DNA of 43,475 nt from Spirochaetota bacterium. Lineage in GTDB: Bacteria > Spirochaetota > GWE2-31-10. The position numbers were made by a program, and so were the translations under genes. Below the pieces are notes generated by a model. It had not been told where the DNA came from. It ran no database searches and saw only the letters and a list, made by a program, of their open reading frames with translations. The DNA lies in the NCBI GenBank assembly GCA_022361115.1, contig JAKSBL010000286.1:1-43475 (forward strand). The letters run 5' to 3'. Below are positions 28,248 to 36,590 of the stretch, in pieces; the first letter of the stretch is position 1, and every line of letters starts with the position of its first letter.

Positions 28248-29216
28248 ATGACTGCTGATTTTGTTAAAATTCTTATCACCGCTCCTTTTCATGAACAAAC
28301 CCTGGATAAAATGAAAAATAATTATCAGGTTGATTATTTTCCGGAATTAGCAAAATCTGAAATTGAAAAAATTATTCATGATTATCATATTTTTGTCATC
28401 AGTACCATCCCGGAAATTGATCAAAATCTATTAAAAAAAGCACGGAATCTTCAATTAATTATCCGAATGGGCATTGGGGTCGATCATATTGATCTGGACT
28501 ATTGTTTAAAGAAACATATTAAAGTTCATATTACACCTCGTGCTAATATTTTGCCTGTAGTCGAATTAGTCATGTCTCAGCTGATTCATATCATGCGCAG
28601 ATTACAACCAGCTGAAGAGCATTTAAGAGCCGGCCAGTTTCGCAAAGCATTAACACCAGGATCGGTTTTATCTGGTAAAACCATTGGTGTGATCGGAGCA
28701 GGAAGAATTGGTAGCCGGATCTGTCAGGTTGCCCGTTTTTTTGAAATGAATGTATTAGCCTGTGATCCATATTTATCCCAAACAAAAAAAAACCATATAC
28801 CAGCCCATCAATGGGTAGATGTAAATACTATAATCCAGCAAGCTGATATTGTTACTTTCCATGTTCCGTTAACTTCAGAAACTCATCACATGGTAGATGA
28901 AGTTTTATTAGGTAACCTCAAAAAAGGGGGTGTTTTGATTAATACTGCCAGAGGAAAAATCATTGATTTAAAGGCAGTCGAGGCATTTATGCAGAAACGG
29001 CAGGATATTCATTTTATTTTTGATGTCTATGAAAATGAACCTGAAATTCCGGAATTTATGTTAAATCAGCAGGAAAACTTCACACTGACTCCACATATTG
29101 GAGCTTACTCAATCGAATCCAAACAGAAACGGAGTGAAGAGTGTTTGGAACAAATTCATGCCTATTTCTCTGGAAAAAAGGTACATGGCAGGATTGATCT
29201 AAAACGGGGATACTGA
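28248..29216 (+). CDS. D-isomer-specific 2-hydroxyacid dehydrogenase
   Basis: An NAD-dependent oxidoreductase of the phosphoglycerate dehydrogenase/formate dehydrogenase-like family. The nucleotide-binding motif GVIGAGRIG lies near 147-155. Predicted catalytic residues are R235 (NTARGK), E264 (ENEPEIPE) and H283 (TPHIG). There is no C-terminal ACT domain, and 322 residues suits a glyoxylate/hydroxypyruvate reductase or short PGDH. The substrate cannot be told from sequence. It starts 6 bases after lon with no recognisable ribosome binding site, so it is likely translated by coupling to lon. Its last 18 bases overlap the convergent transporter gene. Confidence 0.88.
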   Translation: MTADFVKILITAPFHEQTLDKMKNNYQVDYFPELAKSEIEKIIHDYHIFVISTIPEIDQNLLKKARNLQLIIRMGIGVDHIDLDYCLKKHIKVHITPRANILPVVELVMSQLIHIMRRLQPAEEHLRAGQFRKALTPGSVLSGKTIGVIGAGRIGSRICQVARFFEMNVLACDPYLSQTKKNHIPAHQWVDVNTIIQQADIVTFHVPLTSETHHMVDEVLLGNLKKGGVLINTARGKIIDLKAVEAFMQKRQDIHFIFDVYENEPEIPEFMLNQQENFTLTPHIGAYSIESKQKRSEECLEQIHAYFSGKKVHGRIDLKRGY

Positions 29217-30905
29217 ATCTTTGTCTCCTGTTTTTGCAAGAACTGTAGTGATTTTGAAACAATAATCTCCAATATGTTCTAAGTGTTTTAAAATATCCAG
29301 GAAAATCATTTCACCCTTAATATCTGCACCCTGAGAGATGTTTTTTCGGCTGGTTTTCTTTAGTGTTTTTTTCTTTTCATCAATTTCATTTTCCATTTCT
29401 GCGGCAATACTCACATCAGGATATACAGATCTTCTCTGTAAATGATCTGAAATAAAGTTAATAAAGTCTAGTATTTCATAAGTATAATTTTCTATTTCTG
29501 TATTCGCATTTTTGTGAAATTTTAACTTCTTTCTTAACTTTTTATCTAATTGCTCATAAAGGGCTCGAATCGTTTTAGTCATTAGATCTAATTCAAAAAG
29601 TATCATTAAATTGGAAGAAATTAACAGGGCTTCTGGTTCACTCAATGATTCTGTTGTAACATCAACAATTGATTTGGTGATATCATCCCGCCTGGTTTTT
29701 AGTTTTCTATACATTCCTAACATTGTTTCATTTAAATCTTCCAATTCATTTTCATCAAAAGTTAATGCATTGATAAAATTCAGCAATAATCCATGATTTG
29801 ATAATGAAATTTCAGATATTTCATGATTGATATTAATGATTTTTACATCTGAAGAATGAGGAATGATGTTTAAAGTGTAGGGAGTGGATAAAATAGTCTT
29901 TTTATCTGGATATTTTTCCGGCCAAATCTTTACTAAAAGATCTTTAAAGTGGTTTACAAACCATACAAGGAGTAATACATTTACTACATTGAAAAAGGTA
30001 TGAAATGCTGATAAATGAAAAGGCAAATTAGCAGGATTATGAATACTTCCAGGGACGATCAGATCAATCATCCGGGTAAAGGGATAAAACAGGAGAACCA
30101 TCCAGAGAGTCCCAAAAATATTAATTAGCAAATGGGCAAAAGCTGATCGTTTTGCATTAGTTACCATCTGAATGGAGGCAATAATTGCAGTAATGGTTGT
30201 TCCTAAATTGGCTCCCAGGACAATGGCACAGGCAATATTGTAATCAATCCATCCTTTATAAGCTAAGGTAATGGTAATGGCTGATGTAGCACTTGATGAT
30301 TGTATAATAATGGTTAATAAAGCTCCAATGAGAATAAAAATAATGATGGATAAGTATCCTTGAGAAGTAAATAAGGTGAGAAATTCTAAAGCATGAGCAT
30401 ATTTATGGATATCTGGTAATTGATCTTTTAAAATGGACAAGCCAAGAAATAATAATCCAAAACCAAAGAAAAATTCTCCGATATTTCGCTGTGTACTTTT
30501 GGCACTAAATGACAAAGGGAGGCTGATTGCAATAAAAGGAAGAGTAAAATACATAATATCCATTTTAAAACCAAAAAAGGAAATGACCCAAGCGGTAAAT
30601 GTTGTTCCTATATTAGCGCCCAGTATCACATTGATAGCCTGTATTAAAGAAATCAATCCTGCATTTACCAAACTAACCAGAATAACAGTGGTGGCAGAAG
30701 AGGATTGGATAACAGATGTAAAAATAACTCCGGTTAAAATCCCGCTCAAGCGGTTTTTACTGATGAAATAGAGTGCTCTTTTTAAACGGTTCCCACTAGA
30801 TAATTGTAAACCAGTACTCATGATTCGCATGCCGAACAAAAAAAGGCCTAAACCACCAATGATGTAAATGATTTGCAGGAGTATTAAAAGTATATTAATG
30901 ATCAT
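29199..30905 (-). CDS. Na+/phosphate cotransporter family protein with PhoU-like C-terminal domain
   Basis: An inner-membrane transporter of the NptA/Na-Pi type. Two inverted halves each carry the signature QSSSAT (starting at Q67 and Q202) and the linked GANIGTT / GANLGTT segments, with about eight to nine membrane spans up to about residue 320. The rest, about 350-560, is a helical PhoU-like domain that probably senses or regulates phosphate flux. The start follows a good GAAGGA site. It overlaps the end of the Fic-like gene upstream by 11 bases, so the two are coupled. Confidence 0.9.
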   Translation of the reverse strand: MIINILLILLQIIYIIGGLGLFLFGMRIMSTGLQLSSGNRLKRALYFISKNRLSGILTGVIFTSVIQSSSATTVILVSLVNAGLISLIQAINVILGANIGTTFTAWVISFFGFKMDIMYFTLPFIAISLPLSFSAKSTQRNIGEFFFGFGLLFLGLSILKDQLPDIHKYAHALEFLTLFTSQGYLSIIIFILIGALLTIIIQSSSATSAITITLAYKGWIDYNIACAIVLGANLGTTITAIIASIQMVTNAKRSAFAHLLINIFGTLWMVLLFYPFTRMIDLIVPGSIHNPANLPFHLSAFHTFFNVVNVLLLVWFVNHFKDLLVKIWPEKYPDKKTILSTPYTLNIIPHSSDVKIININHEISEISLSNHGLLLNFINALTFDENELEDLNETMLGMYRKLKTRRDDITKSIVDVTTESLSEPEALLISSNLMILFELDLMTKTIRALYEQLDKKLRKKLKFHKNANTEIENYTYEILDFINFISDHLQRRSVYPDVSIAAEMENEIDEKKKTLKKTSRKNISQGADIKGEMIFLDILKHLEHIGDYCFKITTVLAKTGDKDSVSPF

Positions 30906-31563
30906 GGTGTCCTTCTGATTGAAAAATGTATTTATCAGAACTATTGTTTTTAAGAAATTTACTCAGTTCTTTCCCTAAACCCGGCAATTTAAAATACTTA
31001 TCCAGCATATTGAGTTTATCACTAAATTTAATGGCTCCTGATAACTCAAAATAATTATGAGCTGTATGTTGATCAATAATAAAGGGCAATTTATTCTGGC
31101 TTAATAAGATATAGTTCATTAGCAAATTACCTGTACGGTGATTTCCTTCGATAAAAAGCTGGGGTTGACTGAGCTGACGAAAATAAAATCCACTAGCCAA
31201 TTTATATCCTTTTAAACTGTTTTCTTCATTCTGATACCATTTAAACAAATGGACAATATTTTTTTGATACTTTGTTCGGGTTGCCATAATATGGCTGTGA
31301 TATTCATACTTTTTCTTAAAATTAGCACCACAGAGGACAATATGATTAAACTCTAATAATGAATAGAGACCAGCTTTTGAAAATATTTTAATATTACTGC
31401 GCAATAGTTGATTCAGAAAACGATAGGCTTCCACAATATTGGTAACCATACACTCAGTCATATCTTCTCTTTTAATTGATAATTTTGAATTAATTTGGTC
31501 AAAATTTTTATAAACTGAAAATAATGATTTTTCTATTTCTTCTAAATTAAATAAATACTTCAT
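30895..31563 (-). CDS. Fic-domain-like protein with altered active-site motif
   Basis: A 222-residue, mostly helical protein. Residues 135-146 (QLFIEGNHRTGN) align with the Fic motif HxFx(D/E)GNGRxxR. The catalytic His is Gln135 and the central Gly is His142, while F137, E139, G140, N141 and R143 are kept. Active Fic enzymes transfer AMP or other phosphate-containing groups to proteins; loss of the His suggests a non-catalytic or altered activity. The His-rich tail (HHDH) is encoded by the ribosome binding site and start of the overlapping transporter gene, so it is probably not functional. Assignment to Fic rests on this motif and helical context. Confidence 0.6.
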   Translation of the reverse strand: MKYLFNLEEIEKSLFSVYKNFDQINSKLSIKREDMTECMVTNIVEAYRFLNQLLRSNIKIFSKAGLYSLLEFNHIVLCGANFKKKYEYHSHIMATRTKYQKNIVHLFKWYQNEENSLKGYKLASGFYFRQLSQPQLFIEGNHRTGNLLMNYILLSQNKLPFIIDQHTAHNYFELSGAIKFSDKLNMLDKYFKLPGLGKELSKFLKNNSSDKYIFQSEGHHDH

Positions 31564-31745
31564 GATCCTACCAAATATAAAATCTCATTAATATATCATT
31601 TTCAAAGAACATTTAAAACAAGAATATGTCATATAATGCATTTTTACAATATTTTCAGCTGTTTTTTTTATTTTTAATACACTTAATAGGTAAGTAAAAC
31701 AGATAATTGTGAAGAATATGTTAATTTTTTTTAAGTGAATCAAAT

Positions 31746-32591
31746 TTATGAAATTTCCTGACGCATTTGATTATCTAATTCTATATATTTAGGGTGTAAA
31801 CGGTAATAGCTTTTTTCATTTTTTCTTCTTTGATCTCTGATGTCTAATAAAGCGGTAATCATTTTGTTACGGACATATTGAGATAACTCAGAGAGTTTCA
31901 TGTCCTGGTACTCTTCATAGGGGATCGGATCAAGTGTTTTTAGATGGACATGAGTATCCCGAATCCAGAATGAAAGGGGGCGAATGACATTCCAGCCATC
32001 AAAGATAACCGGTACAATATCCGCTTTAGTTTCTTTGGCAATCTTAAAAGATCCATTTTGAAATTTGCCAATCTTACTATCCTTGCTTTTTGTTCCTTCC
32101 GGATAAATTGCTAAGGAAGAACCATTTTCCAATTTATGAACCGTTTCATAATAAGCTTTTATCCGATCCTGGGGACTGGTTTTCATAATAATATTACCTG
32201 CCAGTAATGAAACCAATCCAACTAATGGAATTTTTAAATAGCTCTCTTTCATGACCGATTTGATGGCTCCAGGCAGAGCATACATAGCAATCACATCAAA
32301 AATGGAACAATGGTTGAGTACATATATTCGCCGCTCACCTTTAGCTGGAGCTTTTAAGTCACCAAAATCAAAATGATTTCTTTGTACAAAATTGAGAAAA
32401 TAGAAAATCTCACAAAAAAATTTTATCATATAAGCAATAACTTTGCGGTTTTTGTCAAAGGGTAAAGTAATCAAAAAGACAAAAGGGGCAATAATGATTT
32501 GCATGATATTAACCAATACAAACATGAGATATCCCCAGAATGTATAAAACCAGTGGAAAAAAGTTATTTTGTCAGGTACATCTTTTGGCAT
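31746..32591 (-). CDS. plsC: 1-acyl-glycerol-3-phosphate acyltransferase (PlsC-like)
   Basis: A membrane-associated enzyme that acylates lysophosphatidic acid in phospholipid synthesis. Hydrophobic segments lie near the N-terminus. The catalytic NHCSIFD motif (NHx4D) is followed by the substrate motif YPEGTKSKDSKIGKFQNGS about 70 residues later. ATG at 32597 is also in frame, but AAGGA abuts it directly. The ATG at 32591 (protein beginning MPKDVPDK) has the same AAGGA at a six-base distance and is preferred. It appears to be a single gene. Confidence 0.9.
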   Translation of the reverse strand: MPKDVPDKITFFHWFYTFWGYLMFVLVNIMQIIIAPFVFLITLPFDKNRKVIAYMIKFFCEIFYFLNFVQRNHFDFGDLKAPAKGERRIYVLNHCSIFDVIAMYALPGAIKSVMKESYLKIPLVGLVSLLAGNIIMKTSPQDRIKAYYETVHKLENGSSLAIYPEGTKSKDSKIGKFQNGSFKIAKETKADIVPVIFDGWNVIRPLSFWIRDTHVHLKTLDPIPYEEYQDMKLSELSQYVRNKMITALLDIRDQRRKNEKSYYRLHPKYIELDNQMRQEIS

Positions 32592-32750
32592 AATCATTCC
32601 TTATGGTAAAGCGTAAAAAAAATTTATTTTAAAAGATAGTGCATAAGAGTGTATAAGTATATTTTTTTGTAAAATATTAGTTGATTGGCTTAATGATTGC
32701 ACTTCATTAAAATTCTGCCTATTATAGCATATTTTATTCAGGAAATATAT

Positions 32751-32772
32751 AAAAAAACCTCCCCAAAGGGAG
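32751..32772 (-). terminator. Rho-independent terminator after the receiver/solute-binding gene
   Basis: Read on the minus strand, CTCCC and GGGAG pair (32768-32772 with 32759-32763) around TTTG and are followed by a run of seven T. It lies about 45 bases after the stop at 32817. Confidence 0.7.
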
Positions 32773-32816
32773 ATTTATCACATTTGAAAGATATAAAGAG
32801 TTAAAATAACAAATGA

Positions 32817-34199
32817 TTAGTCTTTTTTTGCTTCATTAGCAAATCGAAAATCGATAAATTTTTCCAGATCGATGATCTTGCCGATTTCCATTTTTTCATG
32901 CATATAGCGCTGCATTCGATCCAGGTCGTCAATAACCGGATAGAGATCATTTAAAGTAATACCCATGGGTTCTTCCAGTACATTTTTTAAAACCTCAACC
33001 GTTAAGCCCAGTTTTTTTTGGGGATCTAAAAAGTCAACTGCGATTTCAGCTGCAACAGATTTGTTTGAATCGGCAAATTTACCGCATTCTGTTAAGTATT
33101 GCGTAAACTCAAACATGGCATCCGGGAATTGATCAATAATTTCCTGCCGCATAGCTACAATACAACATGGGTGATCTTTCCAGCGGGTTTTTGATAAAAA
33201 CTGGAGTTCTGCAATTCCTTTATTGATGGCATTTGACCCAATTGGTTCAGCAACAATAAAACCGGCAATTTCTTTATTCAACATCATACTTCGCGGCATT
33301 TGAATTGGCGGCACGACTTCAAAAGTAACATTGATTTCTGGATGTTCAGGGCCGGGAACACCAGGTTTTAAGCCTAATTCAGATAGAAATTCATGAGCCA
33401 GCATATTATGAATAGACATCTTATGAGGAATATTAACGATTTTATTCATATACGCCTCTCTCAATGATTCACTTTCTCTGATTTCTTTGTGTGTTGAGCG
33501 TACAAAAACACTGCCATTTTTATGTGCAAAGCTGATTAATTTAATAGGAACTTCATAGGCAAATAAATCCATGGCTATAGGAGCTAATACAAATGCACCA
33601 TCTATTGATTGGTTTTCAACTGCTTCAATAATAGGATTCCAGCCTGGCATACTTTGTGTGACTAAATCAAAATATTTTGGTTTTATTTCACCTTTAGCAA
33701 TGCGGTCTTTTAAAACGCCTAAAGCTAGGTGGTCTGTTATTTGAATGTGGCCAATTCTTAATTGCAATTTTCCATCAACAACAGAAGGAGCTTTAGCTGC
33801 TGGTTTTTCTTCTACTTCTTCTCCCAAAGCCTTTAATATAGCTGTTTTTAACTGATCTGCATTAAAGGGTTTTGCAATATGAGAATTCGCACCAGCATTG
33901 CGAGCTTCTTCAATTTTTGCTTTATCTCCCTGAGCTGTTGCCATAACAAAAGGGGTTTCTTTATACTGATCATTAGCCCGAGCCCATAGTAAGAGCTCTA
34001 ACCCATTTTTTTCCGGCATATTCCAGTCGCTAATTATCAGATCATATTTGGCTTCTTGCAATTTATCTATTCCATCTGCTCCGTCATTAGCAATGGTAAC
34101 CTCTTCTAATCCGATTTGTTTTAAATTGGAGAGAAATAGTTTTTTCATAAAACTGGAGTCTTCTGCAACCAGGACTTTTAACTTAGCATTTAAATCCAT
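32817..34199 (-). CDS. CheY-type receiver fused to a NrtA/NMT1-like solute-binding domain
   Basis: Residues 7-125 form a complete response-regulator receiver: acidic pair E13/D14, phosphoacceptor D58 (LIISDWNMP), T88 and K110. After an Ala/Pro linker, residues about 144-400 resemble the nitrate/sulfonate/bicarbonate periplasmic-binding family (LRIGHIQITDHLALGVLKD, DGAFVLAPIAMDLFAY). A helical tail of about 50 residues ends the protein. There is no signal peptide or membrane segment, so the solute-binding fold would be cytoplasmic. Phosphorylation may be tuned by a bound metabolite, or the reverse. No kinase or transporter partner is adjacent. AAGGAG supports the start. Confidence 0.82.
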   Translation of the reverse strand: MDLNAKLKVLVAEDSSFMKKLFLSNLKQIGLEEVTIANDGADGIDKLQEAKYDLIISDWNMPEKNGLELLLWARANDQYKETPFVMATAQGDKAKIEEARNAGANSHIAKPFNADQLKTAILKALGEEVEEKPAAKAPSVVDGKLQLRIGHIQITDHLALGVLKDRIAKGEIKPKYFDLVTQSMPGWNPIIEAVENQSIDGAFVLAPIAMDLFAYEVPIKLISFAHKNGSVFVRSTHKEIRESESLREAYMNKIVNIPHKMSIHNMLAHEFLSELGLKPGVPGPEHPEINVTFEVVPPIQMPRSMMLNKEIAGFIVAEPIGSNAINKGIAELQFLSKTRWKDHPCCIVAMRQEIIDQFPDAMFEFTQYLTECGKFADSNKSVAAEIAVDFLDPQKKLGLTVEVLKNVLEEPMGITLNDLYPVIDDLDRMQRYMHEKMEIGKIIDLEKFIDFRFANEAKKD

Positions 34200-34263
34200 T
34201 ATCTGCTCCTTATCATTACATTACAAGTGTACTTTTTTAAAGTATTGATTATATCTATATAAA

Positions 34264-34292
34264 AGTGTAGTTCAAAAAAAAAAAACAGTCAA
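34264..34292 (-). promoter_or_regulatory. Promoter of the receiver/solute-binding gene with a T12 spacer tract
   Basis: On the minus strand, TTGACT (34292-34287) and TACACT (34269-34264) are spaced by 17 bases. Twelve of those are a T run (A12 at 34274-34285 on the plus strand). The start would be near 34257. Length change of the tract would alter promoter spacing. Confidence 0.5.
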
Positions 34293-34298
34293 TACGGG

Positions 34299-34317
34299 AT
34301 TAGTAATTTATACTAAT
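34299..34317. terminator. Possible weak terminator after the MFS transporter gene
   Basis: ATTAGTA (34299-34305) and TACTAAT (34311-34317) form a perfect 7-bp AT-rich stem. On the minus strand it is followed, after about 13 bases, by a T12 run. The gap makes termination uncertain. The same T run lies in the promoter of the next gene. Confidence 0.3.
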
Positions 34318-34363
34318 TCATAAAATAATTTGTGCTTTCCTTAAAATTTGGATTTAAACCTTA

Positions 34364-35635
34364 TCATACCTCTTTTTGTTCTTTCACCTGACTTAACAGG
34401 ATCGCACCAAATATAAAGAGGATAAAAATGCTCAATACACCATATTTTGAATCTCCTGTTTTTAAGCCCACATATCCCATTATAAAAGGGCCTAAAATAG
34501 CAGCAAATTTTCCAAAAATATTAAAGAAACCAAAATATTCTGCTGATTTTTCAGGAGGGATGAGTTTTCCAAATAATGAACGGCTTAAAGCTTGTATTCC
34601 ACCTTGAGAAGAAGCAACAAGAATAGATAGTACCCAAAAAAGAACTTTTTTTATTTCATTCGATGGAATGGCAGGTATGATAAACGCAACAAAAGTAATA
34701 ATTGAATAAACAATAATTCCAATATATATCATTGTTTTTGCAGAAAACAACTTTGCCAACTTCCCATATAGTAAAGCAAAAGGAAAGGCAACAATTTGTA
34801 TCACTAAGATAGCCAGGATTAGAAAGGTTGTACTTAAGCCTATATCTCTCCCATATGCAGTCGCCATGGTTATGATGGTTCCAACACCATCGATATAAAA
34901 AAAGTAGGCTAATAGAAAAAAGAAGAGATTTCTTTGAGTGAAGATAGATAATGCTGTTTGAATTAAATTACGAAAGCTGTCAATTATGAGATTTCCTCTT
35001 CTTTTTATATAATGTTTTTGCTTTACATTAAAAAAAAGGGGTAGAGAAAATAAAAACCACCACAGAGCAACTATGATAAAACTTAGTTTAGCTGCAGTTA
35101 ATGAAATAGCTCCAATTTGACCTGGTTCTTTGATCAATTGAACCAGGGCAAGCACACCGATAAAAGGGATACAGCTTCCAATATAACCCCATCCAAAACC
35201 ACTAGCAGAAATCCAGTCCATCCGGTCTTTGCTGGTAACATCAATTAGGAAGGAATCATAAAAGATATTTGCACCAGCCCAGCCAACTCTGGCTATAACA
35301 AAAAGAATCAGGCAGAATTGCCATTGTCCAGGTTTTATAAATAATAACAATAATGTAAATAAAAGACCTAGTAAAATAAAGGAGGTAATAAATTTCTTTT
35401 TTGACCCCTTGTGATCGGCAAAAGCACCTAAAACAGGAGCAATAAAGGCTAACAAAAGTGAAGCAATAGAATTGGCTCTTCCCCAGTTCCAGGTTGAAAC
35501 ATGCCCTTCAACTCCGGTAGAAGCAATATCCTTAAAAAAAATTGGCATAATAGCTGTTACCATGACCAGAACAAAAGCAGAGTTCGCTACATCATAAAGA
35601 ATCCAGCTGATTTCCTGTTTATCCATTTTACTCAT
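34364..35635 (-). CDS. MFS transporter, UMF1/Atg22-like
   Basis: A polytopic inner-membrane protein of about 12 spans. The N-terminus SWILYDVANSAFVLVMVTAI is typical of the Atg22-like/UMF1 branch of the major facilitator superfamily, and GLKTGDSKYGVLS near the C-terminus also fits. The substrate is unknown; yeast Atg22 exports amino acids from the vacuole, which is only a weak hint. AGGA lies about nine bases upstream of the start. A second Met four codons later is a possible alternative start. It lies 61 bases after the PAP2 gene in the same direction. Confidence 0.87.
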   Translation of the reverse strand: MSKMDKQEISWILYDVANSAFVLVMVTAIMPIFFKDIASTGVEGHVSTWNWGRANSIASLLLAFIAPVLGAFADHKGSKKKFITSFILLGLLFTLLLLFIKPGQWQFCLILFVIARVGWAGANIFYDSFLIDVTSKDRMDWISASGFGWGYIGSCIPFIGVLALVQLIKEPGQIGAISLTAAKLSFIIVALWWFLFSLPLFFNVKQKHYIKRRGNLIIDSFRNLIQTALSIFTQRNLFFFLLAYFFYIDGVGTIITMATAYGRDIGLSTTFLILAILVIQIVAFPFALLYGKLAKLFSAKTMIYIGIIVYSIITFVAFIIPAIPSNEIKKVLFWVLSILVASSQGGIQALSRSLFGKLIPPEKSAEYFGFFNIFGKFAAILGPFIMGYVGLKTGDSKYGVLSIFILFIFGAILLSQVKEQKEV

Positions 35636-35696
35636 GAAAAAATCCTGACTTTTTTATATAACTATACAATAATTGTTAAAAAAAAGTGAATTTTTG

Positions 35697-35720
35697 TTAC
35701 CAATTACTGATTATTGGTAA
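35697..35720 (-). terminator. Possible weak terminator at the end of the PAP2 gene
   Basis: TTACCAAT (35697-35704) and ATTGGTAA (35713-35720) form an 8-bp palindrome containing the PAP2 stop codon. On the minus strand a T8 run follows only after about 12 bases, so efficiency is doubtful. Confidence 0.35.
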
Positions 35721-36245
35721 TTGAGCAATAATTATTAAAAATAGATCATTACAGTAAATCCAGATAAATTTAGCAAATAAACCAGATAACAGTCCAATGC
35801 ATCCACCGGCTAGACAATCAGAAAAATAGTGATATCCACAAACCATGCGGGCAAAGGCTGATAAAAAACTGAGTACTATAAATAAGGAAAAAATTATGGG
35901 AAAAAACCAAAAAGGAATGACAAAAGCCATTAATCTGCTGATATGACCAGAAGGGAAAGAATAGGGATCAAAATGGAGTAAAAAAGGATTATCATGATAA
36001 TTCATTCTTTTTCTTCTAATCGTATACTTTAATATAAATACCAGTATGGTTGTCAGGGTGAGAGCTAGTAATAGGGTAAAAAATACTTCTTTTTTTGACT
36101 GGAAAGATATAAAGAAGAGAAAAATCAAAAAAAGGGCGATACTGATTACCCCTCCGATTTTTGATACGTATTGAAATACTGGGTATTGAAATTTTTTTAA
36201 TTGCTGAATAAAAAAAAGATCTATCTTGTTGATTTTGTTTATCAC
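35697..36245 (-). CDS. PAP2-family membrane phosphatase
   Basis: An integral membrane phosphatase for lipid phosphates such as phosphatidic acid or undecaprenyl pyrophosphate. Motif C1 is KYTIRRKRM, without the usual Pro; C2 is SFPSGH; C3 is ARMVCGYHYFSD. Hydrophobic segments surround these motifs. The open frame reaches a TTG at 36293, but that codon lies inside a strong terminator hairpin (36273-36306) belonging to the upstream operon. A start at GTG 36245 (protein beginning with INKINKIDLFF) is therefore more likely; TTG at 36266 is another option. No clear ribosome binding site was seen. The stop codon sits in a small palindrome. Confidence 0.8.
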   Translation of the reverse strand: MINKINKIDLFFIQQLKKFQYPVFQYVSKIGGVISIALFLIFLFFISFQSKKEVFFTLLLALTLTTILVFILKYTIRRKRMNYHDNPFLLHFDPYSFPSGHISRLMAFVIPFWFFPIIFSLFIVLSFLSAFARMVCGYHYFSDCLAGGCIGLLSGLFAKFIWIYCNDLFLIIIAQLPIISNW

Positions 36246-36272
36246 TGTAAATGACCAGATACTCAATAAAAG

Positions 36273-36306
36273 ATCACAGGCCGCTATTTCCAAAAGGGCC
36301 TGTGAT
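36273..36306 (-). terminator. Rho-independent terminator of the glycogen phosphorylase operon
   Basis: A perfect 10-bp stem (ATCACAGGCC at 36273-36282, GGCCTGTGAT at 36297-36306) with a 14-base loop. On the minus strand it is followed by CTTTTATT. It begins six bases after the stop of the Sm-like gene and overlaps the 5' end of the longest PAP2 frame. Confidence 0.7.
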
Positions 36307-36311
36307 TATTG

Positions 36312-36590
36312 CTAATTTTTTTGTATTTTTTTAATAAAGCAATATGCAATAGCACTTTTTAAAATATAAAGTTCATCATGAAACTGAGTTTTTAAGAGGA
36401 TTCCATCAGGATAAATAGCCATTAAAGTACCAGATATTTTTAAATCAATTGTCGAAAGGGCGACGGAAATATCTTTGCCAACATGTTTTTCTAAAAATTG
36501 ATCCAGTCCAGTATTTTGATGACTCTCCCCAAAACAGATTGGAGGAACAAGGATTAAAAATACTAAAATTAAAAGTTGTGTTTTTCTCAT
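36312..36590 (-). CDS. Small exported protein with Sm-like (LSm/Hfq-like) pattern
   Basis: A 92-residue protein with an N-terminal signal peptide (core 5-18, likely cleavage near CFG-ES). The mature part of about 70 residues has a short helix (LDQFLEKHVGKD), then five strand-like segments with the Sm1/Sm2 rhythm: ISVALSTIDLKISGTLMAIYPDGILLKT followed by DELYILKSAIAYCFIKK. This resembles the order in Hfq and LSm proteins. Homology is inferred from pattern only; an unrelated small beta-barrel is possible. It overlaps the end of glycogen phosphorylase by four bases (ATGA), so the two are coupled, and a terminator follows. Confidence 0.6.
   Translation of the reverse strand: MRKTQLLILVFLILVPPICFGESHQNTGLDQFLEKHVGKDISVALSTIDLKISGTLMAIYPDGILLKTQFHDELYILKSAIAYCFIKKIQKN

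Noticed and set aside
30433-30771. A 112-codon plus-strand frame within the Na/Pi transporter gene
   Set aside because: Antisense to conserved transporter membrane segments, without a ribosome binding site.
30895-30924. His-rich C-terminus of the Fic-like protein as a possible metal-binding tail
   Set aside because: The residues are forced by the overlapping ribosome binding site and start codon of the transporter gene.
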